Notes under the pieces: model-generated
Databases searched by the model: none
What the model was told of the DNA's origin: nothing
The model's input: only the letters and a program-made list of their open reading frames with translations
Shown here: piece by piece, positions 41,272-50,157 of the stretch
How positions within the stretch are numbered: position 1 is the stretch's first letter
How the letters are laid out: each line of letters opens with the position of its first letter
Made by a program: the position numbers and the translations under genes
DNA from: Bacilli bacterium
Lineage (GTDB): Bacteria > Bacillota_I > Bacilli_A > RF39 > UBA660
DNA: 50,157 nucleotides
Assembly (NCBI GenBank): GCA_900758495.1
Contig: CAAERO010000032.1
Coordinates: forward strand, 1 to 50,157
Direction: 5' to 3'

Positions 41272-42188
41272 AAAAAATTATTATACCTATCTTAGTATTA
41301 TTATTACTTACTGGATATACACCTTATGTTGAAGTTAATGATTTAGTAATTGTTGATATGTTAGGACTTGAAAAAGTTGATAATGATTATGTTTTAACTA
41401 TTAATACGGTTTATGAAGAAAAAGATAATAATGCTACTAAATCTATCTATAAGGATTATGTATTCAAAGGAAAAAGTCTTGGAAAGGTCTTTTTAGAAGC
41501 AAAGAAGATTAATACCAAGAAAGCTTATTACGGTCATTTGAAGTTAGTTGTATTTCAAAGTAAATTATTAGATAAAGAGATAATTAATTACTTTCAAAAA
41601 GAGTTTAAAGAAATGAACTATTTAATCATTGGAACAGATAATAGAATTAATGATTTATTTAAAAAGTATAATAGTAGCAGTAAAATAATTAAAGCTGTTA
41701 ATAAGGAGAAAATTAGTAATGCTGATATTCATCTTGCTACTTTTGAAGATTATTTAAAGGATATTGTTAATAAGAAAAGAACTAGTACTTTACCAGTAGT
41801 AAGTCTTAATAATAATAACTTAGTAGTAAAAGGTTTAGAAACTTATCAAAAGAATATTCTTCTTTCTAAAGAACAAGCAAAGATTACTTATCTTTTAAAT
41901 AATAAGATTACTTCTTTTCATCAAAGTATTAAATTAAATGATAAGTATTATGAAGTAGAATTTAATAATGTTAAAACATTATATCAACAAGGTAAAGTTA
42001 ATTTATTAATGGATATTAAGTGTAGTGATACTTCAAATAAAAAGATTAAAGAGTTAAAAAAAGTGGTAGAAGAATTATTTAGGAAGGAAATTGATGAATT
42101 ACTAACTTTTCAGAATGATAATAATATTAAGCTAGTATTACCTTCTAATGATATAAATATAATAATTGGAGCTGATAAAAATGATTAA
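41268..42188 (+). CDS. gerC: GerC-type spore germination protein, C subunit, lipobox lost
   Basis: Family features: the N-terminal EVNDLVIVDMLGLEKVDNDY, then FKGKSLGKVFLEA, the PVVSLNNNNLVVKGLETYQK region, and the C-terminal helix. C subunits are lipoproteins with a signal ending LxGC; here the place reads LLLLTGYTPY, with Tyr (TAT) where Cys (TGT) is expected, one base away. It may stay anchored by its signal peptide. It overlaps the A gene by ATGA and the B gene by 8 bases. Confidence 0.82.
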   Translation: MKKIIIPILVLLLLTGYTPYVEVNDLVIVDMLGLEKVDNDYVLTINTVYEEKDNNATKSIYKDYVFKGKSLGKVFLEAKKINTKKAYYGHLKLVVFQSKLLDKEIINYFQKEFKEMNYLIIGTDNRINDLFKKYNSSSKIIKAVNKEKISNADIHLATFEDYLKDIVNKKRTSTLPVVSLNNNNLVVKGLETYQKNILLSKEQAKITYLLNNKITSFHQSIKLNDKYYEVEFNNVKTLYQQGKVNLLMDIKCSDTSNKKIKELKKVVEELFRKEIDELLTFQNDNNIKLVLPSNDINIIIGADKND

Positions 42189-43014
42189 GAATAATCAATT
42201 ATATATCTTTAGTTTAGTTTTCTTTTTTACCCACTGTTTCTTTCTTTTATATGGTAATAATATTATTAAGGTAAGTGGTAATGATACATTACTCGCTTGT
42301 TTAATAGGAGTTATTTTAGATATTATTTTATTTCTATTTTCTAAGAAGTTTATTTATAAAAAGATAAAACCTAGTTATCTATTAATCCCTATTATAATAT
42401 TTTTTACAATCATTCTTTTAAAAGATACAACTTTATTTATAAAGAGTAATTTTTTAAGAGAAGGTAATTTATTCTATTTAATTCTTTTACTTATTTTAAC
42501 ATCACTATTAATCTCTAAAAGAGAACTTAATCAGATAGCACATCTTGCTTTTATCTCTTTACTTATCTTCTTTTTCTTATTTTTAATTCAAGTAACTGGA
42601 GCAACACATGCTATTGATACTTCTTATTTGGATAGTAACTTCACTTCTTCTAATATTATTAAAGGTGCTTTACTTTTTAGTTGTTATACTTACTTACCAT
42701 TTCTTCTACTCACCATCTTTCTGACAGATAAAACTAAAAAAATGAGAAAAGCTTACCTTTTAGGATTTCTCTTCTCATTATTAGTTATTATAATTAAATA
42801 TCTGATGATTGGACTTGGTCCATCATTTCTTCTTAGTAAATATTATGATTATCCTTATATGTTAGTAATGAATAAGATTTCATCATTCTTAATTTTCAAT
42901 AGATTCTATGCCATTTTTAATATTTTCTTAATTCTTGATAGTACCATTGTCTTAGCTTGTTTATTTTCTTTCTTAAAAGGTTTTATCAAAGAGTTTAAGA
43001 CTAGTTTTAATTAA
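42181..43014 (+). CDS. gerB: GerB-type spore germination permease, B subunit
   Basis: The start is ATG 42181, overlapping the C-gene stop, with GGAG upstream. The 277-residue protein has about nine to ten spans (FSLVFFFTHCFFLLYGNNII onward) of the amino-acid-permease type, as in GerAB. It is shorter than the usual 360 residues. It would bind or pass the germinant signal. The order A-C-B is a known operon arrangement. Confidence 0.8.
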   Translation: MIKNNQLYIFSLVFFFTHCFFLLYGNNIIKVSGNDTLLACLIGVILDIILFLFSKKFIYKKIKPSYLLIPIIIFFTIILLKDTTLFIKSNFLREGNLFYLILLLILTSLLISKRELNQIAHLAFISLLIFFFLFLIQVTGATHAIDTSYLDSNFTSSNIIKGALLFSCYTYLPFLLLTIFLTDKTKKMRKAYLLGFLFSLLVIIIKYLMIGLGPSFLLSKYYDYPYMLVMNKISSFLIFNRFYAIFNIFLILDSTIVLACLFSFLKGFIKEFKTSFN

Positions 43015-43051
43015 TACAAAACACTGCATTATACAATTTGTACATAATTTA

Positions 43052-43819
43052 TTAGTATTTTTCTTTATTATAATAAACATTAGCAGGAAAACTATCTACT
43101 GAATACTTACTTGGTATTTTCTTCTTGTTCATTAATTTTGAATTTTTGTAAACATAAATATAATCAGTAGAACCAAAACAACCATGTATTTTGCTGTTTT
43201 CTTCATACCTTTCACAACTAGTTTTTTTCTTTATTGTGATACCATTTTTAGCAAGAGTACTCTCATTAGTTTCAATTATGTTTTTAGGAACAACTGGTAT
43301 TTTAGCATATTCAATTAAGTCCATTTCAGTTGATATTTCTTCAAAATATTTATCACTTATTGCATAAGCAAAATCAGTTTCACTAAGACCACTTGGATTA
43401 TAAAATACTATAATGGAGCTATTTTTAATTAAATATATTTCTCTAGTTAAGCACATTATAAATAATATTATTGGTAAAAAGATAATAATAATAAACAAGA
43501 TAAGTATGTTTTTATTTTTATTAATATTTTCTACTTTCTTTTTCTTGACAATACAAATTATAATAGCAATTAAATATAAAATTCCCCCAATAAATGAAAT
43601 AATCTCTACTAATAAAAACCCAAAGTCTGTTATTATTGAGAAATAATAGCCAATAAAATTTGAACCAATTGTAAACAAATATAATATATTAATTATACTG
43701 CCGATAATGATATATTTATTACGTTTTCTATCTTTGTTTTTAACTGCTAATATTATAGCTAATATTCCTAATAAGGAAATTATTACTGGTACAAAGTAAA
43801 TATAATTTTTAAGATTCAT
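43052..43819 (-). CDS. Unknown polytopic membrane protein
   Basis: Four hydrophobic segments (about residues 5-25, 37-57, 65-88, 105-128) are followed by a C-terminal extracytoplasmic domain of some 120 residues (NPSGLSETDFAYAISDKYFEE, two Cys at about 205 and 217). No family recognised. It is convergent with gerB, with little space between. Confidence 0.6.
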   Translation of the reverse strand: MNLKNYIYFVPVIISLLGILAIILAVKNKDRKRNKYIIIGSIINILYLFTIGSNFIGYYFSIITDFGFLLVEIISFIGGILYLIAIIICIVKKKKVENINKNKNILILFIIIIFLPIILFIMCLTREIYLIKNSSIIVFYNPSGLSETDFAYAISDKYFEEISTEMDLIEYAKIPVVPKNIIETNESTLAKNGITIKKKTSCERYEENSKIHGCFGSTDYIYVYKNSKLMNKKKIPSKYSVDSFPANVYYNKEKY

Positions 43820-43861
43820 TTAAAACACCTTTCTATTCTCTTATAAAGACTAAAGGAGGAT

Positions 43862-45748
43862 TTAAAATCTTCCTCCTCCACCGCCTCCACCGAAGCTTCC
43901 GCCACCTCCGACTGATCCACCAGAGAATCCTCCTCCTGATGAAGATGATGAAGCAGCTATTGAACTTCTTGATGAAGAAATTGCTTGATTAACTGAATGG
44001 GAAATACTACTACTTACAGCATAACCAATATAATTAAAATCATTACCATAATAATATGGATACATATCATTAACATTTTCCATAGAAGCCATTTTTATTT
44101 TCATCTGTTTAGATAATTTATCAGCACAACCTAAAACAGTTGCATATACTAAATATTTATCCCAGAAAGGGACTTCTAATAATTCCTTTTCATCAAATCT
44201 TGAAAAGTCTTCTAAGAACTTTTTATGGGCCATCCACATTTTATATTCTCTAGCCCCATTTGGAGTATAGTTTTTTTGTCCACCTATAATAAGTGCAAGA
44301 ATTGGTCCAATAATGATTGCCATAGTAGCTGGAAAAAAGTCAACATCAAGAGCATAACCAAATAGCATTACTAATATACCAAGTAAAGATACGATAACTG
44401 CTATTATCTGTATACCACTCATACTAGCAAAGAATGCTCTTTTTTTACCTTCATTTACTCCTGACTTGATAAATTCATTATATAAACTAATAATATTTCT
44501 AGCATTTAATTCACTAGAACAATACTTTTTAATTTTATTAAGTTCAACACTAGTGCCATTTCCTATATCGTTAATAAACATCTCTATTGCTAAATCTTCT
44601 GTTTTAGTTAAACCAGTTCTTTTATCTTTATCTAGAATAAGTCGATAATTTTTCTTATCAGTATCAACTGCTTCTACGTGTAACACTTTCTTATAAATAA
44701 GATTTAATATTGTAGCAGATAAACTCTTTTCTGATACATTTTTATTTAATAAATATTCTAAAACTTCAGGTCCATAATTCCCTGGAAAGTCACGATAATA
44801 CTCCATAGCAAAATCTGTCTTTTTAGAATCACGTGTCTTCTTAATAGCTAAAACTGTTAGAATAATTACTGCTATATACCAAATAATTGTCACTGTCTTA
44901 ACAATATCATTTTCTCTTTTGATCTTCTCTCTTATAGCATTTGCTTCATTAGCTAGCTTGGTTTGATAAGCAATAATATTTTCCTTAGCAGTCATTCCAC
45001 TAAACTTAGTGGCATTTGGTACTAAATCTTTATTAAATAACATTCTTATACTAACAGCATTATAAGCACCAACAAAGTTTGAAGTAGCAACTGCCTTTTT
45101 ATTATCAGTTCTATCCATATAACCATTCAAAGGTCCATGTAGCCATGCTCTAAAGTCACTATCTTCACCAGGTAAATTAACCTGTACTTTAAAATCTTTA
45201 ATATTTTCTTCATATTCATTACTAAAAATATTAAAAGCAAATTCAGCTATATCATTATGTACTACTACTACATTAGGAATAGTATAAGAAAGATAAAATG
45301 CTTCCCTTCTATTAGAAGGATTATAAATAAGTAAGTTAGTTCCAGTAAATGTATCTGTTTTAGTATAAACACCACTCTCACCTTTATCAGCATAATTTAC
45401 TAATGTAAAATAATTAACAGCATCATTTAAACTATTGAAAGTTAAATTACTTCTGCTAACACTAGAAACTTTTAAGTCAGTAATACCACTCCCGTTATAA
45501 ATACTACTTCCTTGCAAGTCACTTTCTACTCCGCTAAACTCTTTAGCAGTTCTATTTTTATAATTTATAGTTCTTCTTAAACCATTATAACTACCAGTTA
45601 ATTCAAATATTTCTTTAACTTTAATACTGCCATCTGTCTTTATATCTATATTACTATAGAATTTTTCTGTTGTTTCCACAGCTTTCACTGTATTAGGACT
45701 AAATATAAAGAAACAAGCGATAAGAATAAATAAATATCGTTTTTTCAT
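43862..45748 (-). CDS. DUF2207 membrane protein with Gly-rich tail
   Basis: I use the ATG at 45748 (MKKRYLFILIA) with AGGAGG before it. After a signal peptide (cut near VKA) comes the DUF2207 extracytoplasmic domain (YSNIDIKTDGSIKVKEIFEL, LRRTINYK), a span at about 285-305, a cytoplasmic winged-helix-like part (YLLNKNVSEKSLSATILNLI) and two more spans near 445-485. It ends in a Ser/Gly-rich tail, GGSVGGGGSFGGGGGGGRF, a hallmark of the family. It commonly neighbours LemA genes, as here. Confidence 0.85.
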   Translation of the reverse strand: MKKRYLFILIACFFIFSPNTVKAVETTEKFYSNIDIKTDGSIKVKEIFELTGSYNGLRRTINYKNRTAKEFSGVESDLQGSSIYNGSGITDLKVSSVSRSNLTFNSLNDAVNYFTLVNYADKGESGVYTKTDTFTGTNLLIYNPSNRREAFYLSYTIPNVVVVHNDIAEFAFNIFSNEYEENIKDFKVQVNLPGEDSDFRAWLHGPLNGYMDRTDNKKAVATSNFVGAYNAVSIRMLFNKDLVPNATKFSGMTAKENIIAYQTKLANEANAIREKIKRENDIVKTVTIIWYIAVIILTVLAIKKTRDSKKTDFAMEYYRDFPGNYGPEVLEYLLNKNVSEKSLSATILNLIYKKVLHVEAVDTDKKNYRLILDKDKRTGLTKTEDLAIEMFINDIGNGTSVELNKIKKYCSSELNARNIISLYNEFIKSGVNEGKKRAFFASMSGIQIIAVIVSLLGILVMLFGYALDVDFFPATMAIIIGPILALIIGGQKNYTPNGAREYKMWMAHKKFLEDFSRFDEKELLEVPFWDKYLVYATVLGCADKLSKQMKIKMASMENVNDMYPYYYGNDFNYIGYAVSSSISHSVNQAISSSRSSIAASSSSSGGGFSGGSVGGGGSFGGGGGGGRF

Positions 45749-45758
45749 AGTTCCTCCT

Positions 45759-45784
45759 AAAAAGACTTGCATCTATAGCAAGTC
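45759..45784 (-). terminator. Terminator-like hairpin between lemA and the DUF2207 gene
   Basis: On the minus strand GACTTGC (45778-45784) pairs with GCAAGTC (45764-45770), loop of 7, then TTTTT and directly AGGAGG for the next gene. It could lower DUF2207 expression relative to LemA. Confidence 0.6.
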
Positions 45785-46339
45785 CTACTCAAATGATACT
45801 TTTGGTACTTCCCTATCTTTTTCATCTACTTTAAAGAATGTTTCTTCTTTAAAATGACAAAGATTAGCAACTATATTACTAGGTATAGTTTGTACTTTGT
45901 TATTATAAGTAAGTACTGTATCATTATAAAATTGTCTCATCATACTAATCTTATCTTCAGACTCTTTTAAATCTTTTTGTAAACTTACAAAATTTTCATT
46001 AGCTTTTAGTTCTGGATAAGCTTCAGCTAAAGCAAATAATCTGTTTAATACTCCAGATAATTCTCCATTAGCTTTCATTTCTTCTTCTTTTGTAGAAGCA
46101 TTAGCTACCGCATTTCTTGCTTTTACAACTTCCTCAAAAGTACTTTTTTCATGTTTAGCATAACCTTTTACAGTTTCTACTAAATTAGGAATAAGATCAG
46201 CTCTTCTTTTTAATTGAACATCAATTTGACTCCATTGATCTTTTACTCTATTTCTTAGTCCTATTAGTGAATTATAAGTAGCAATAAACCATAAAGCTAT
46301 TAAAACGATAACGATAACAATGATTAACCATACTGGCAT
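45785..46339 (-). CDS. lemA: LemA family protein
   Basis: One N-terminal span (IIVIVIVLIALWFIATYNSL) is followed by the LemA signature: VKDQWSQIDVQLKRRADLIPNLVETVKGYAKHE, in shorter terms NRVKDQWSQIDVQLKRR and LIPNLVETVKGY. The rest is a helical bundle (LFALAEAYPELKANENF). At 184 residues it is standard. The function of LemA is not established; it is usually near DUF2207 or TPM-domain genes, and here it starts that operon. Confidence 0.93.
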   Translation of the reverse strand: MPVWLIIVIVIVLIALWFIATYNSLIGLRNRVKDQWSQIDVQLKRRADLIPNLVETVKGYAKHEKSTFEEVVKARNAVANASTKEEEMKANGELSGVLNRLFALAEAYPELKANENFVSLQKDLKESEDKISMMRQFYNDTVLTYNNKVQTIPSNIVANLCHFKEETFFKVDEKDREVPKVSFE

Positions 46340-46451
46340 CTTAATATCCCTCCTTACAATTTAAGTATATCTTAATTTTTTAAAAAGCAAAAGCTTTTTT
46401 AGTATAATATTCGGTAAATTGGTAAAAATATGTCTAGGAGATGATAAATTT

Positions 46452-46667
46452 ATGGATTTAAGTATTAGAAGTCATATTATTAATAATTTTAAGGGTGATA
46501 ATTTTGATGACTTAAAGCGAGCAATTGATGAATCGATTGCAGAAAATGATGAAGAAACATTACCTGGTATGGGAGTATTTTTAGAACTTATCTGGCAAGG
46601 TGCTGATGATAAGTTGAAACAAGAAATGTTGTCCATTATTAAAGAAAAAATTAATAATTCTAATTAG
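46452..46667 (+). CDS. Small acidic DUF-type protein (SspJ-like length)
   Basis: The ATG at 46452 follows AGGAG at good spacing. The 71-residue product (MDLSIRSHIINNFKGDNFDD, then LPGMGVFLELIWQGADDKLK) matches the layout of the small acid-soluble-type protein SspI of Bacillus: SIRxxIxxN, a middle helix and LPGLGVLFEvxWq. That would give a minor spore protein and fits the germination genes; I am fairly but not wholly sure of the family. Confidence 0.7.
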   Translation: MDLSIRSHIINNFKGDNFDDLKRAIDESIAENDEETLPGMGVFLELIWQGADDKLKQEMLSIIKEKINNSN

Positions 46668-46672
46668 TAAAA

Positions 46673-46701
46673 AAATATAGGTGCAGAAAACATCTATATT
46701 T
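46673..46701. terminator. Bidirectional terminator
   Basis: AAATATAGGTG (46673-46683) pairs with CATCTATATTT (46691-46701) apart from one bulge, followed by ATTTTTT on the plus strand and AAAAAAA before it, so it serves both the small plus-strand gene and the convergent gene at 46700. Confidence 0.65.
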
Positions 46702-47977
46702 ATTTTTTGATAAGCTTCTTCCCAGTGTTAAAGTAGTTCATAATATCGATAGCATTATATGAATCTAAGTTTTCCGTAATATCTATCATCTTTTCTTTTG
46801 TATCAGCTCTATTAGATGCTAATACTTGATTAGTGAGCATAGTACCAACTAAGTACTTATAAGTAGTTATCATCAATCCACCTTCTGATAAGAGTTTAAA
46901 AGTTCTATTATCACAAGTTGCGTCAGCTTGTTCTTCAGTAAATCCTTCTTCAATTATATCTTCTCTAACTATTTGACCATTATTTTTATATTTGTTAACT
47001 TCTGAAAGTAATGAAAAATAAGTATCATAAAAATATTTACACGCTCTATTCTGATTATCTATTGTATCTGTAATAATCTCATCACTATATCCTTTAGAAA
47101 CCAAAAATTGAGCTGCTATATTTTCATAATATGTGGTAGGAAAATCATAAAGAGAAATTCGTTCATTGCCGTTCTTGCTAGTAATAAAATGTATAAATTT
47201 ACTTGTTAGGAAGATAAAATCTCTAGTAGTATCACTGACTTTTGTAAATTTAAATTCATTTTCAGCATTAAAGTAGATAAGTTTTTCTTCGCGAAGCCAT
47301 GAATAATCTTGTTTCCAACTATCTGGAGCATTAATATGATTTAAAAACTCCTTAAATAATTCGTCTATTTTTTCAGGTGCTAATTCTTCCAATCTTTCAA
47401 GGTTTGAGTTTGGTTGTTCAAGAGCTGGTATTTTTTCTTTCATGTTATCTAAGAACCAATCCAAATTATCATAGAAAAATGAATCGCCTTCTTTTAAACT
47501 ATAACTGCTTGTATTTAATAAATAATTATAAGCATCATATCTAACATTATTCCTTAACCAGTCAAACAATTTAATACCATTTTCTCTCTTATCCAATAAA
47601 TCAACTATCTTATCCACATCATAATTACAATACTTAATAGCTAATAAAAAGTATGTAAAATCAGGTGATATTTTTTTCTTAAATTTTAATAATGGTTTAG
47701 AATCATCTTTAACAGTATCTCTCAATGAAATTATATAAGTTTTTAAGAGAAAATTTTTATAATTGATGATATTATCAAATTCAAAAGTTTCTAACTTATT
47801 TAGTACCATTTTATTAGCTAAAGAGTAAAAATCTTTAACATCAACTTTTATTGTTTTTTCTTCTGCTAGCGAATCAGTTAGAAAGCTATTATTTTCTAGA
47901 AACTTTAAAGCTTTTTTAGCATCATTTTCTTGACCACTTTCATAAGTAATAGTTATCCTATTCTTTGTTATTTGCAT
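46700..47977 (-). CDS. Metalloprotease-like paralogue with zinc site lost
   Basis: The 425-residue protein is a full-length paralogue of the one at 48034-49347: same start (MQITKNRITITYESGQ), same DNMKEKIPAL-type middle and the same end (MIDITENLDSYNAIDIMNYFNTGKKLIKK in the other copy's form). Where the other has HEFIH, this has SKFIH, and where it has AAEF, this has AAQF, so the zinc-binding set is gone. It is probably not an enzyme but could be a regulator or partner of the other copy. Confidence 0.65.
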   Translation of the reverse strand: MQITKNRITITYESGQENDAKKALKFLENNSFLTDSLAEEKTIKVDVKDFYSLANKMVLNKLETFEFDNIINYKNFLLKTYIISLRDTVKDDSKPLLKFKKKISPDFTYFLLAIKYCNYDVDKIVDLLDKRENGIKLFDWLRNNVRYDAYNYLLNTSSYSLKEGDSFFYDNLDWFLDNMKEKIPALEQPNSNLERLEELAPEKIDELFKEFLNHINAPDSWKQDYSWLREEKLIYFNAENEFKFTKVSDTTRDFIFLTSKFIHFITSKNGNERISLYDFPTTYYENIAAQFLVSKGYSDEIITDTIDNQNRACKYFYDTYFSLLSEVNKYKNNGQIVREDIIEEGFTEEQADATCDNRTFKLLSEGGLMITTYKYLVGTMLTNQVLASNRADTKEKMIDITENLDSYNAIDIMNYFNTGKKLIKK

Positions 47978-48033
47978 AATACTCCTCCATCTATGGAAAA
48001 TATATTATATCATTAATTTTATTCTGACAACCA

Positions 48034-49347
48034 CTATTTTTTAATAAGTCTCTTCTCAGTATTAAAGTAGTTCATAATATCTTTAGCATTATATGAATCT
48101 AGATTTTCTGCAATATCAATCATCTTCTCTTTTTTATCAATTCTTTCTGATGCTAAGACTTGATTAGCAAGGATTGTTCCCATTAAATAACTATATTTTG
48201 ATAAATTATCTTGACTAGTAGAGAAAAGTTCTTCTATCTTACTATCACATACTTCTTTAGCCATATCTTTGCTATTAAGTGGCCCTTTATTTTTATACTT
48301 ATTAATATCTAAAAGCAAAGGAATATATTTATTATAAACAAACAAATTACCATTATTTCTTCTAATTATTATATCTTTAATAATATCTTCACTATAACCA
48401 TTAGCAACTAAAAACTCAGCAGCAATATCTTCATAGTAGATAGAAGGAAATTCTTTAAGGTGTGTTGATGGTTCATTTTTTCTAAGTGTAATATAATGAA
48501 TAAATTCGTGAACAAAAGTAAGAAACATTTTAGTAGAACAATCTGATTCAACATAAATTATTCCTTTACTATATTTATCTTTTCTATAATAAACGCCATT
48601 TTCTATTTTCTCATTATATTTAAATACAATACGTTTTTCTTCTTTTAACATCTCGTAGTTTTTTCTCCACTCGTCTGGAGCATTTATATAAGTCAAATAA
48701 TTATTAAATAAACTATTAAATTCTTCCCCTGATAACTTTTCTAATTTAAGATTTTCTCTACTTTCTCCATAGTAAGACTTTATCTTTTGATAGTTTTTAC
48801 TTTCTTCTTGCATATTATCTAAGAAATATTCAAGGTTATCATAAAACTCAAAATCTGATTTTTCTAAATAATTCGCACCAAAGTCCAATAGATAATTATA
48901 AGTATCATACCTAGAAGTTTCTTTCAACCAAGCAAATAGTTTAGTACTATTTTTCTTATTATCTAAATATTTAATTATTTTCTTAACATCAAGTTTATAA
49001 TACTTACTAGCAAGTAAGAAATTAATTGTATCAACAGAATAAGGATTATCCAACTCAAATAATGGTTTAATGTCAGTAGAAAAACCATTTGATAATAAAG
49101 ATAGATGTAATACTTTTAAAAAATCCTCATCATTAATCATCTTATCTATTTGAGAATATTTAATCATATCACTTATCATAACATCAACTAAATTATAAAA
49201 GTCTTCAATATCTATATGAACATTTGTTTTCAAATTAAAATTCTTAGTTAAGAAAGTATTACGTTTCAAAAAGTCTAAACACCTTTTAACTTCTTTAATT
49301 TGATTTTCTTCATATATTATAGTTATTCCATTTTTAGTTACTTGCAT
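48034..49347 (-). CDS. Putative HExxH zinc metalloprotease, unknown family
   Basis: The start is the ATG at 49347, matching its paralogue, with GGGAGTG upstream. HEFIH (residues 280-284) in FLTFVHEFIHYITLRKNE and Glu311 in EDIAAEFLV, 27 residues further, match a gluzincin-type site. The first 250 residues are a helical region of unknown function, and there is no signal peptide. It acts presumably in the cytoplasm. Its tandem paralogue downstream has lost these residues. Confidence 0.65.
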   Translation of the reverse strand: MQVTKNGITIIYEENQIKEVKRCLDFLKRNTFLTKNFNLKTNVHIDIEDFYNLVDVMISDMIKYSQIDKMINDEDFLKVLHLSLLSNGFSTDIKPLFELDNPYSVDTINFLLASKYYKLDVKKIIKYLDNKKNSTKLFAWLKETSRYDTYNYLLDFGANYLEKSDFEFYDNLEYFLDNMQEESKNYQKIKSYYGESRENLKLEKLSGEEFNSLFNNYLTYINAPDEWRKNYEMLKEEKRIVFKYNEKIENGVYYRKDKYSKGIIYVESDCSTKMFLTFVHEFIHYITLRKNEPSTHLKEFPSIYYEDIAAEFLVANGYSEDIIKDIIIRRNNGNLFVYNKYIPLLLDINKYKNKGPLNSKDMAKEVCDSKIEELFSTSQDNLSKYSYLMGTILANQVLASERIDKKEKMIDIAENLDSYNAKDIMNYFNTEKRLIKK

Positions 49348-49463
49348 ACCAGTCACTCCCATTTACGAGCTATTATTATACAACATTATCAGTCATTTAG
49401 ACAATATAAAAAGATAAATTAATTAATTCACTAAAATCTTAATCTATCTTTTCTTTTTAATTA

Positions 49464-50157
49464 CTAGGTAGTAGAAACAACATAGGGATTTAAAGAGGTT
49501 CCATCTCCTTTAGTTATCAACGTATCAGCCTTTAGGTTGATAACTGGACGGGCCCCGAAGGAATCCGTGACGAAGTTCCAATGAAACAGACTGCCAGAAG
49601 GAAACACGCACCAAACGCGCGCATTAGAGTTGTAAGACTCAAAGTAAGACGGAGACAGTACCCAGAAGTATTGTCCATTATATAGATAATAATTACTATT
49701 TGGCGTATTGTATACTCCTCCTGCCATAGCCGCTTCATCTACTGTTATGAGTGATATTGGATAATCTAATTTTGCACTTTCATTTGATACTTTAAATTTA
49801 TCACCATCTTGAGCACATTTTAAACTTGGTGTTCTTCTGTCTACTAAACGTCCATATGCCCCATAAGTAGTTGTTGGTGTTGTTAAATATCCTGTACCGC
49901 TTGAAATACTTCTATCACTACAGAATGGTTCATCTGCTAGATATGAGGCATAACTTTTTAGATTATTCTTATACCAAGTATCTAAGGTGTTTTTCATTGT
50001 AGAATTTGTGGTATTTGTTACAGCATCTGCATAACTATCGCTACTATAAGATATTGGTTGTACTGTCATTGTTGTATCATTTTGGTATCCTGTTACTTTG
50101 TAAACTACATTACAACTTGTATTTAAACAACTATATAATTTTCCTGCTACTATCTCA
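49464..50157 (-). CDS. C-terminal part of a DUF6273-type surface protein (runs off the right edge)
   Basis: The frame is open to the edge of the window on the minus strand, so the start is not seen. It contains WVLSPSYFESYNSNARVWCV, PSGSLFHWNFVTDSFGARP and VINLKAD, a pattern of DUF6273-type domains common in Firmicutes extracellular proteins. It ends with GDGTSLNPYVV. It is probably a secreted or wall-bound protein; function unknown. Confidence 0.65.
   Translation of the reverse strand, partial: EIVAGKLYSCLNTSCNVVYKVTGYQNDTTMTVQPISYSSDSYADAVTNTTNSTMKNTLDTWYKNNLKSYASYLADEPFCSDRSISSGTGYLTTPTTTYGAYGRLVDRRTPSLKCAQDGDKFKVSNESAKLDYPISLITVDEAAMAGGVYNTPNSNYYLYNGQYFWVLSPSYFESYNSNARVWCVFPSGSLFHWNFVTDSFGARPVINLKADTLITKGDGTSLNPYVVSTT

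Noticed and set aside
42166..42181. TTG start for the gerB gene
   Set aside because: The ATG at 42181 has GGAG at normal distance and overlaps the gerC stop as in coupled operons; TTG at 42166 has no ribosome site.
49532..49738. 68-codon minus-strand frame inside the DUF6273-type gene
   Set aside because: It overlaps the better-supported frame, which matches a known domain pattern and stays open to the window edge.

Overview
The window comes from a very AT-rich Bacillota (Firmicutes) genome, probably a gut-type low-GC lineage. The evidence is Gram-positive cell-surface genes, Shine-Dalgarno sites of the GGAGG/GGGGG type, a three-gene GerA-type spore-germinant receptor operon, and LPXTG-like sorting. 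TGA is used as a stop (several ATGA gene overlaps), so this is not a code-4 Mycoplasma. I cannot name the species.

Region 1 (about 1-18,240, nearly all minus strand) is the left part of an integrative conjugative element. It carries an inverted-repeat cluster that could be an origin of transfer, a TTG-started ribbon-helix-helix protein, a CHC2/TOPRIM primase-like protein, a catalytically incomplete N6-methylase, a regulator and several unknowns. The mating-pore genes follow: an M23 wall hydrolase, VirB4 ATPase, a small VirB3-like protein, a VirB6/TrbL-like protein and a VirB2-like pilin. Next come SSB, a large thioester/CnaB surface adhesin, and a leader of small regulators including two ArpU/sigma-like paralogues. 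The relaxase, coupling protein and integrase are not in the window and may lie beyond the left edge. Intrinsic terminators recur inside the leader and operon.

Region 2 (18,239-24,172) holds control and cargo genes: a radical-SAM enzyme translationally coupled to a MazG/NUDIX fusion, a LysR regulator, two XRE regulators and two unknown proteins. A shared 15-bp word (GTTGCATTTTTGCAT and variants) lies just upstream of three -35 boxes: those of the LysR gene, the radical-SAM operon and the ArpU-like regulator before the conjugation genes. This suggests one LysR circuit tying cargo to transfer control.

Region 3 (24,204-32,356) is a MerR-controlled redox island. A seven-gene operon (aldo/keto reductase, three membrane-anchored flavodoxins, a DUF4405 haem-type membrane protein, two esterase lipoproteins) and a three-gene operon (FMN-reductase-like protein, esterase, SDR) each start from a promoter with a 19-bp spacer and a GTG..ACAC core. 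The merR gene has a similar promoter.

Region 4 (32,511-35,172) has a split C5-cytosine methyltransferase, a metallophosphoesterase, a broken Fic gene and an elongator tRNA-Met, which may mark an island edge. Region 5 (35,259-50,157) looks chromosomal: a GGDEF protein, an SDR, a two-component system, gerA-gerC-gerB, DUF2207 plus LemA, two tandem metalloprotease-like paralogues (one with its zinc site lost), and the end of a DUF6273-type protein cut by the right edge.
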